DNA of 7,193 nucleotides, from NCBI RefSeq assembly GCF_937981445.1, contig NZ_CALJON010000043.1, positions 1 through 7,193 on the forward strand. Direction: 5' to 3'. Below the pieces are notes generated by a model, which was not told the origin of the DNA, ran no database searches, and worked only from the letters and a program-made list of their open reading frames with translations. A program made the translations under genes and the position numbers. This DNA comes from an uncultured Veillonella sp. Lineage in GTDB: Bacteria > Bacillota > Negativicutes > Veillonellales > Veillonellaceae. Below are positions 1-5,194 of this stretch, one piece after another (the first letter of the stretch is position 1; every line of letters starts with the position of its first letter).

Positions 1-1704
1 ACTGATGAGGTGGCGTTTAAAGATAAGGAGTCTCTTTGGATTCCATTGTCCATGTATAAACGGGTGAATTTAAATCCTATTACATCTGAAAAAAATAACA
101 CGTATATTACCTTGCCATTACCAAGGGTGGGTGGCGATATGCTATATAGTGGTGATATGCGTCAAGGCACAAGTAAGATTAAATTGCCTATTAGCATGCG
201 CAATGGCATTCCCTATGTGGATGTAAAATCTATATCACCTAGCTTAGGCGTAGTGGCGGTGGAGACCGCTGACGGTGTGGTACTAACGGCACAAGTAGGG
301 GCCGTTCCAAAGCCTGATGTGAAAGAGATTACCAATAGTGTTACCTTAGTGTTCGATCCGTTTGTAACGACACCGTATGCTCATAAAGTAGCTAATGAAG
401 GAACGTCAGTTATTTCTCCTACTTTATTTGATTTAGGGGAAAAAGGATTAGTAGCCAAATCATCCCTAGGTATTGATTATATGCTCCAATATAAAGTCAA
501 TGGCTACCAAGTATGGCCTTTAGTGACCAATACATTTGATGCGGATTTTACGAGTACAATTTTACAAGATGAAACAAAATGGCCTATATTGGGACGTGAT
601 TTTGTACTCTATGCCTTAGCCTATGGGTATGAAGGTTATAATTTTGATTTTGAAAATGTTCACTATAAAGATAAGGAGCAACTTACGAAGTTTGTCACTT
701 ATTTAGCGGACCTTCTTCATACATATAATATTAAATCCTCTATTGATGTAACGGGCTATTCAGAGAGTAAGAAATGGTCCTTAGTGTATGACCGCAAGGC
801 CTATGCTAAGGTAGTCGATTATGTAGTCCTCATGGCTTATGATGAAACTTGGGCCTCCAGTACTACTGCTGGGCCGGTGGCATCCTATCCGTGGGTGAAA
901 CGCAATGTAGAGACTATGCTAGAAGAAGTGCCTGCAGAAAAGCTCATTTTAGGGGTTCCTTATTACATGCGCATTTGGACAAGCAAAATCCAAGTCGATG
1001 CGAAGGGGCAAGCGTCCATTAGTGAAACTAAGGGTAAAACATTACCTATGGCCGAGGCAGAAGAATTAAAAGCAACATATAAAGACCGTGTAATCTGGGA
1101 CGATAGATTAAAAACAAATTACCTTGTTTTTGGTACTAATAGCCTAGGCGAGCAACTCTTGATGTATAAGGAAACCGGGCGAGAACCAAGATTAGTAGTA
1201 CCTGTGGCAACTGGTGTATCACAGCTAGAGCCTGTTAGGGGATTACAAGCCACGGGGAGCGTTGCAACAGCTGCTCACAATAACGAGACAGGTGATAGTA
1301 ATAAAAATACCGGTGGTAGTAGTAAAGAGATAGTTGATAATAATACTGCTGGTAGTCATACAGAGATAGGTGATAGTCATACAGAGATAGGTAATAGTCA
1401 TACAGGGGTAGGCCTCAAAGAAAGCCGCATTGCTGGTGGATTACGCAATAAATCATCGTTTATTAAAGAAGTATGGTTTGAAGACGAAGCCTCTATGGGC
1501 GCCAAGTTAGGTCTTATTAAGGAATATAAACTAGCTGGTTTTGGTGCGTGGCGTAAAGGCTTTGAAACAGAAGCTTTTGCAAATTATATGTATAAAGAGT
1601 ATGAAGAACCAAAAGTGGAACAGCAAGACAAGAAAACTAAGAAGCAGTCTAATAAAAAAGCGGATAAAAATTCTGATAAAAAAGGGACTAAAAAGAAAGT
1701 TTGA
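1..1704 (+). CDS. GH18-type glycosidase, 5' end outside the window
   Basis: The frame is open from base 1. The first possible start is a GTG at 10 with no convincing ribosome binding site, so the true N-terminus (and any signal peptide) lies upstream. Residues are counted from that GTG. Residues 1-100 are beta-rich and loosely resemble copper-amine-oxidase-N 'stalk' repeats (weak call). The catalytic domain spans about 105-525: EGYNFDFENV at 208-217 matches the GH18 DxxDxDxE signature, with D213 and proton donor E215. LMAYDE (274-279) and LGVPYYMRIW (314-323) are further GH18 landmarks of the YaaH/SleL-like branch. That branch usually cleaves N-acetylglucosamine-containing envelope polymers such as peptidoglycan; the substrate here is inferred. 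Between the last catalytic-barrel strands (about 418-470) lies a Gly/Ser/Asn/His/Thr repeat insertion. The last 30 residues are a Lys/Gln/Asp-rich tail. The 3' end overlaps the promoter assigned to the next gene. Confidence 0.88.
   Translation, partial: TDEVAFKDKESLWIPLSMYKRVNLNPITSEKNNTYITLPLPRVGGDMLYSGDMRQGTSKIKLPISMRNGIPYVDVKSISPSLGVVAVETADGVVLTAQVGAVPKPDVKEITNSVTLVFDPFVTTPYAHKVANEGTSVISPTLFDLGEKGLVAKSSLGIDYMLQYKVNGYQVWPLVTNTFDADFTSTILQDETKWPILGRDFVLYALAYGYEGYNFDFENVHYKDKEQLTKFVTYLADLLHTYNIKSSIDVTGYSESKKWSLVYDRKAYAKVVDYVVLMAYDETWASSTTAGPVASYPWVKRNVETMLEEVPAEKLILGVPYYMRIWTSKIQVDAKGQASISETKGKTLPMAEAEELKATYKDRVIWDDRLKTNYLVFGTNSLGEQLLMYKETGREPRLVVPVATGVSQLEPVRGLQATGSVATAAHNNETGDSNKNTGGSSKEIVDNNTAGSHTEIGDSHTEIGNSHTGVGLKESRIAGGLRNKSSFIKEVWFEDEASMGAKLGLIKEYKLAGFGAWRKGFETEAFANYMYKEYEEPKVEQQDKKTKKQSNKKADKNSDKKGTKKKV
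1291..1410 (+). repeat. Heptad-coding tandem repeat inside the GH18 gene
   Basis: Three clear 21-base units (1348-1368, 1369-1389, 1390-1410) encode AGSHTEI, GDSHTEI and GNSHTGV. Two weaker upstream units (GDSNKNT, GGSSKEI) and a shortened one (VDNNT) keep the same pattern. The length is a multiple of three, so copy-number change would keep the frame. The repeat sits in a loop of the GH18 domain, not in a terminal linker. Confidence 0.85.
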
Positions 1705-1730
1705 CGGCTATTATAGGTTAGTAATATAAT
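1701..1730 (+). promoter_or_regulatory. Sigma-70/SigA-type promoter for leuS
   Basis: TTGACG (1701-1706) and a perfect TATAAT (1725-1730) are separated by 18 bases. The -35 box overlaps the TGA stop of the upstream glycosidase gene. Transcription would begin near 1737 and give a leader of roughly 55 bases before the leuS start. That is too short for a T-box leader, and no T-box core (AGGGTGGNACCGCG) is seen. Confidence 0.7.
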
Positions 1731-1792
1731 TAGGGTTAAGACTTATGATTACAGAACAATCAGAGGAAAATGGAGTATGAGGAGGCTGCGTT

Positions 1793-4261
1793 ATGCAAGA
1801 GAAGTATGTAGCACAGGATATTGAAAAAAAGTGGCAATCCTATTGGGTTGAACATAACACATTTAAAACAGAATATGATGAAAGTAAGGAAAAGTACTAC
1901 GTACTCGAAATGTTCCCTTATCCATCTGGTAATTTACATATGGGGCACGTACGTAACTATTCTATTGGCGACGTAGTGGCACGTTTTAAGAAAATGAAAG
2001 GCTTTAATGTCCTTCATCCAATGGGTTGGGATGCTTTTGGCATGCCAGCGGAAAATGCTGCGATTAAACATGGCATTGCACCTAGCAAATGGACTTTTGA
2101 AAACATTGAAAATATGAAGCGCCAACAACAAGCTCTTGGTCTTTCTTATGATTGGGACCGTGAAGTAGCCACATGCAAAGATGACTACTATCGTTGGACG
2201 CAATGGTTCTTCCAACAATTTTATAAAAAAGGCTTAGCCTATAAAAAAGAAGCAAAAGTTAACTGGTGTGAACATTGCCATACTGTACTTGCTAATGAAC
2301 AGGTTATTGATGGTCTTTGCTGGCGTTGTGATAACAAAGTAGAGAAAAAGGACTTAAAACAATGGTTCCTTAAAATTACTGAGTATGCAGATCGTCTTCT
2401 TGAAGATTTAGATACCCTTGACCATTGGCCAGAACGTGTTAAGACAATGCAGAAAAACTGGATTGGTCGCAGCGAAGGGGCTCAATTTGCTTTTGAAATC
2501 CCTGAAATCAATAAGACCATCGAAGTATATACGACCCGCGTAGATACCATTTATGGCGTGTCCTATATTGTATTAGCACCAGAACATCCATATGTGGAAG
2601 AATTAATTGCTAATAAGCCTAATAAGGCTGAACTTGATGCATTTATTCACAAAGTGCGCAATTTAAATGAAATTGACCGTACTTCTACTGATGTAGAAAA
2701 AGAAGGTTTATTTACGGGCGCTTATGCTAAACATCCAATGACTGGTAAGGACGTACCAATTTGGATTGCTAACTATGTACTTGTAGACTATGGTACTGGT
2801 GCTGTTATGGGTTCACCAGCTCATGATGAACGGGACAATAAATTTGCTCGTAAATACAATTTGCCAATTCTTCCTGTTGTACAAAATGCAGACCATACAT
2901 TGAATTTTGATGAATGGTGCACTGAAGCACATGAAGATGGTGTCCTTATTAATTCTGGTGAATATGATGGCATGACATCTGCTGAAGCTCGCGAAGCCAT
3001 TATTAAGAATTTTGAAGACCGTGGCATAGGCCGTAAAATGGTAAATTATCGCCTTCGTGACTGGTTGATTTCTCGTCAACGTTATTGGGGCGTGCCAATT
3101 CCAGTAGTATACTGTGATAAATGCGGTGAACAACTCGTTCCAGAAGAAGAATTACCTGTGCGTTTGCCTGAAGATGTAGTCTTTGATGGTGGTGCTATTT
3201 CTCCATTAGCCACATCTGAAGATTTCTTAAAAGCAACTTGCCCATGCTGTGGCGGCGAAGCACGTCGTGAAATCGACACTATGGATACATTCATTGACTC
3301 TTCTTGGTATTTCTTACGTTATACAGATGCGCGCAATGATAAAGAAGCCTTTAATAAGAAAATCGCCGATTACTGGATGAATGTAGACCAATACATTGGT
3401 GGTATTGAACATGCAATTTTACACTTACTATATTCTCGCTTCTTTGTAAAAGTAGTACATGACCTAGGTCTTGTAAGCTATAATGAACCATTTAAAGGTT
3501 TATTGACTCAAGGCATGGTGCTTAAAGAAGGCAGTAAAATGTCTAAGTCTAAAGGCAATGTAGTATCTCCTGAAGAAATCGTAAATACCTATGGTGCTGA
3601 TACAGCGCGTCTATTCATCTTGTTTGCTGCACCGGTTGAACGCGATCTTGACTGGAGTGATGAAGGTGTAGAAGGTTCCTACCGCTTCTTAGGCCGTGTG
3701 TGGCGTATTGTAGGGGCTTATGAAGAATGGGCTAAAGCCGGTCATACAGAAGCACTTACTAAAGAAGAAACAGCGCTTCGTCGTGAACTTCATCGCGTAA
3801 TTAAAAAAGTAACTGAAGACCTTGATGGTAAATTTAACTTTAATACAGCGATTTCTAGCATTATGGAACTTGTTAATGCGATGTATCAATTCCGTGATAC
3901 ACATGAAACAATCCAAGCTGATCTTGCTAAAGAAGTTATTGAAAAATTACTTCTCTTATTAGCTCCATTTACACCACATATTACAGAAGAATTGTGGCAT
4001 GAACTTGGTCATGATACAAGCATTCATAGCGAAGCTTGGCCACAATATGAAGAAAAAGCACTAGTTGTAGATGAAGTGGAAATTGCGATTCAAGTTAATG
4101 GTAAACTTCGCGATAAGGCTGTGATTCCTGTAAATATGGATAAAGCAGAATTAGAAGCACAAGCTTTGGCATTACCTCGCATCCAAGAATTTACCAATGG
4201 TAAACAAGTTGTGAAGGTTATTATTATTCCAAATAAGATTGTAAATATCGTTGTAAAATAA
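1793..4261 (+). CDS. leuS: Leucyl-tRNA synthetase
   Basis: This class I aminoacyl-tRNA synthetase charges tRNA-Leu with leucine in the cytoplasm and hydrolyses mischarged tRNA. At 822 residues it is a normal, complete bacterial LeuRS. Visible landmarks: the HIGH-type motif HMGH at 49-52; a zinc module with CxxC pairs at C159/C162 and C176/C179; the CP1 editing domain at about 220-415, with TTRVDTIYG (247-255) and the conserved Asp in SPAHDERD at D345; a second Cys cluster (C441, C444, C483, C486); WYFLRY (505-510); and KMSKS at 582-586. A helical anticodon-binding region and the small C-terminal domain (about 765-822, IQVNGKLRDK) follow. TGAGGAGG (1778-1785) lies 7 bases before the ATG and fixes the start. 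It has its own promoter and is followed by a strong terminator. Codon use is that of a well-expressed AT-rich housekeeping gene (many GAA, CTT and GTA). Confidence 0.98.
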   Translation: MQEKYVAQDIEKKWQSYWVEHNTFKTEYDESKEKYYVLEMFPYPSGNLHMGHVRNYSIGDVVARFKKMKGFNVLHPMGWDAFGMPAENAAIKHGIAPSKWTFENIENMKRQQQALGLSYDWDREVATCKDDYYRWTQWFFQQFYKKGLAYKKEAKVNWCEHCHTVLANEQVIDGLCWRCDNKVEKKDLKQWFLKITEYADRLLEDLDTLDHWPERVKTMQKNWIGRSEGAQFAFEIPEINKTIEVYTTRVDTIYGVSYIVLAPEHPYVEELIANKPNKAELDAFIHKVRNLNEIDRTSTDVEKEGLFTGAYAKHPMTGKDVPIWIANYVLVDYGTGAVMGSPAHDERDNKFARKYNLPILPVVQNADHTLNFDEWCTEAHEDGVLINSGEYDGMTSAEAREAIIKNFEDRGIGRKMVNYRLRDWLISRQRYWGVPIPVVYCDKCGEQLVPEEELPVRLPEDVVFDGGAISPLATSEDFLKATCPCCGGEARREIDTMDTFIDSSWYFLRYTDARNDKEAFNKKIADYWMNVDQYIGGIEHAILHLLYSRFFVKVVHDLGLVSYNEPFKGLLTQGMVLKEGSKMSKSKGNVVSPEEIVNTYGADTARLFILFAAPVERDLDWSDEGVEGSYRFLGRVWRIVGAYEEWAKAGHTEALTKEETALRRELHRVIKKVTEDLDGKFNFNTAISSIMELVNAMYQFRDTHETIQADLAKEVIEKLLLLLAPFTPHITEELWHELGHDTSIHSEAWPQYEEKALVVDEVEIAIQVNGKLRDKAVIPVNMDKAELEAQALALPRIQEFTNGKQVVKVIIIPNKIVNIVVK

Positions 4262-4280
4262 AATCCTAAGGATTTGCCTG

Positions 4281-4315
4281 ATGCGGGCTTGGCTTATAGC
4301 CGAGTCCGCATTTTT
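4281..4315 (+). terminator. Intrinsic terminator after leuS
   Basis: A hairpin with 13-base arms (4282-4294 and 4298-4310), all paired with two G-U pairs, has a TAT loop and is followed by TTTTT (4311-4315). It begins about 20 bases after the leuS stop. The next gene starts only 30 bases further on with no good promoter between, so some readthrough may feed the deaminase gene. Confidence 0.9.
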
Positions 4316-4345
4316 AATCATATAAAAGTTGGGTAGGTGAAACAC

Positions 4346-4825
4346 ATGTCAAAACGAACTGATTATATTAGTTGGGATGAATATTTTATGGGTGTTGCTA
4401 TTTTGGCGGCCCAGCGTTCCAAAGACCCTAATACACAAGTAGGGGCTTGCATTGTAAGCGATGATAATAAAATTCTATCCATTGGTTACAATGGTATGCC
4501 CTGTGGCTGCAATGATGATGATTTTTCTTGGGACCGCGATGTAGAAAACGATAATAAATACTTTTATATCGTTCATAGCGAGTTAAATGCCATTTTAAAC
4601 TATCGTGGTGGCTCTTTAGAGGGCAGTAAAATCTATGTTACTTTATTCCCTTGCAATGAGTGTGCTAAGGCTATTATTCAAAGTGGTATAAAAGAAGTTA
4701 TATATTGGCAAGATATCTATAAAGATACAAGAGAAGTGAAAGCCTCTAAACGAATGCTAAGAACGGCGGGCGTGCAGATTACGGAGTATATGCCTACAGG
4801 ACGGACACTTAATATTAGCTTGTAG
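4346..4825 (+). CDS. dCMP deaminase (deoxycytidylate deaminase)
   Basis: The protein should deaminate dCMP to dUMP, the substrate for thymidylate synthase. It is a zinc enzyme of the cytidine deaminase superfamily. Zinc site: HSELNAIL (H77, catalytic E79) and PCNEC (C103, C106). The common HAE appears here as HSE. SKDPNTQVGACIV (25-37) and GYNGMP (47-52) are typical of dCMP deaminases; the latter region contributes to the dCTP/dTTP allosteric site in the family. From memory the sequence looks strikingly close to animal DCTD, including LFPCNECAK and GIKEV. At 159 residues it is near the usual length. I chose the ATG at 4346 over the GTG at 4337 because GGTAGGTGA (4332-4340) is then a well-spaced ribosome binding site. 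It is a ComEB-type enzyme by function, but there is no competence operon here. Confidence 0.93.
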   Translation: MSKRTDYISWDEYFMGVAILAAQRSKDPNTQVGACIVSDDNKILSIGYNGMPCGCNDDDFSWDRDVENDNKYFYIVHSELNAILNYRGGSLEGSKIYVTLFPCNECAKAIIQSGIKEVIYWQDIYKDTREVKASKRMLRTAGVQITEYMPTGRTLNISL

Positions 4826-4901
4826 TAATTTCTTATGAAGGAATACAGTTATCAAGATTAAGAAGAACAGTAAACATATTTTTATAAAATAAGAAAAAAA
4901 T

Positions 4902-4964
4902 AAAAGCAGGTCATAACTTCAGCATGGATAAACCATGAATTCGTTATTGACTCTGCTTTTTTTT
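4902..4964. terminator. Long bidirectional terminator-like hairpin
   Basis: Arms AAAAGCAG-GTCA-TAAC (4902-4917) and GTTA-T-TGAC-T-CTGCTTTT (4943-4960) pair with two single-base bulges. An apical stem CATGG/CCATG (4923-4927, 4933-4937) closes on ATAAA. A run of eight T (4957-4964) follows on the + strand. The A-rich flank at 4891-4905 would give a T-rich tail on the - strand, so it could stop transcription both ways. It probably ends the deaminase transcript. Confidence 0.8.
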
Positions 4965-4988
4965 ACTTATCATACATAGAGTACGCCT

Positions 4989-5017
4989 TTGAATTACTGT
5001 TTTTCAATCTATATAAT
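4989..5017 (+). promoter_or_regulatory. Promoter candidate upstream of the 36-base repeats
   Basis: TTGAAT (4989-4994) and a perfect TATAAT (5012-5017) are separated by 17 bases. It would start transcription near 5024, toward the long ORF, with the remaining repeat units in the transcribed leader. The -10 box lies within the first, degenerate repeat unit. Confidence 0.45.
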
Positions 5018-5105
5018 ACTAAAACTTTCTGGCATAAGAAATTACTATATCATACTAGAGCTTCCTAGGATAAGAAATTACTACATCATAATAGAGTCGT
5101 TAGGA
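4998..5105 (+). repeat. Three degenerate 36-base tandem repeats
   Basis: The units are 4998-5033, 5034-5069 and 5070-5105. The second and third are identical at 25 of their first 27 bases and then diverge. The first matches mainly in its 3' two-thirds (TATAATACTA versus TATATCATACTA, then CTT-CT-G). There are no spacers between units, so this is not a CRISPR array. Confidence 0.7.
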
Positions 5106-5194
5106 AAAAAGTATGGGTAAAGCGCCTAGCGGGATGTATAGGTTTATGGGAGAATCAGAAAATAGTGGATAGTAGATAGGAATTTTCAAAGCTC

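Larger units (their letters stand above)
4821..5085. repeat. Exact 16-base inverted repeat flanking 265 bases
   Basis: TGTAGTAATTTCTTAT (4821-4836) is the exact reverse complement of 5070-5085. The left arm contains the stop codon of the deaminase gene. The outer ends read TG...CA, as in many transposon termini. No matching target-site duplication is visible at the flanks, so mobile-element status is only a possibility. A 14-base version of the right arm also occurs at 5034-5047. Confidence 0.6.
4826..5194. other. Non-coding stretch with hairpin, promoter and repeats
   Basis: No convincing gene is present in this AT-rich gap. It holds a terminator-like hairpin (4902-4964), a promoter candidate (4989-5017), degenerate 36-base tandem repeats (4998-5105) and one arm pair of a 16-base inverted repeat. 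A 19-codon ORF at 5113-5172 (MGKAPSGMYRFMGESENSG) has AGGA 7 bases before its ATG. It could be translated, or be a scrap of a larger gene; I do not call it as a gene. Confidence 0.7.

Noticed and set aside
1541..1729. 62-codon + strand ORF overlapping the end of the glycosidase gene
   Set aside because: It is an out-of-frame shadow of the lysine-rich tail with no ribosome binding site, and it runs into the leuS promoter.
1745..1780. Possible leader peptide MITEQSEENGV before leuS
   Set aside because: It has no leucine codons, and its start lies only about 8 bases after the predicted transcription start. It is more likely chance.
1934..3916. Several - strand ORFs of 68-106 codons inside leuS
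   Set aside because: All lie opposite a well-conserved essential gene and have Cys/Phe/His-rich shadow composition.
4337..4345. GTG start for the deaminase three codons earlier
   Set aside because: The GTG lies inside the ribosome binding site that serves the ATG at 4346.
4998..5105. CRISPR array (36-base repeat length)
   Set aside because: The units are directly adjacent with no spacers and diverge strongly, and there are no cas genes.
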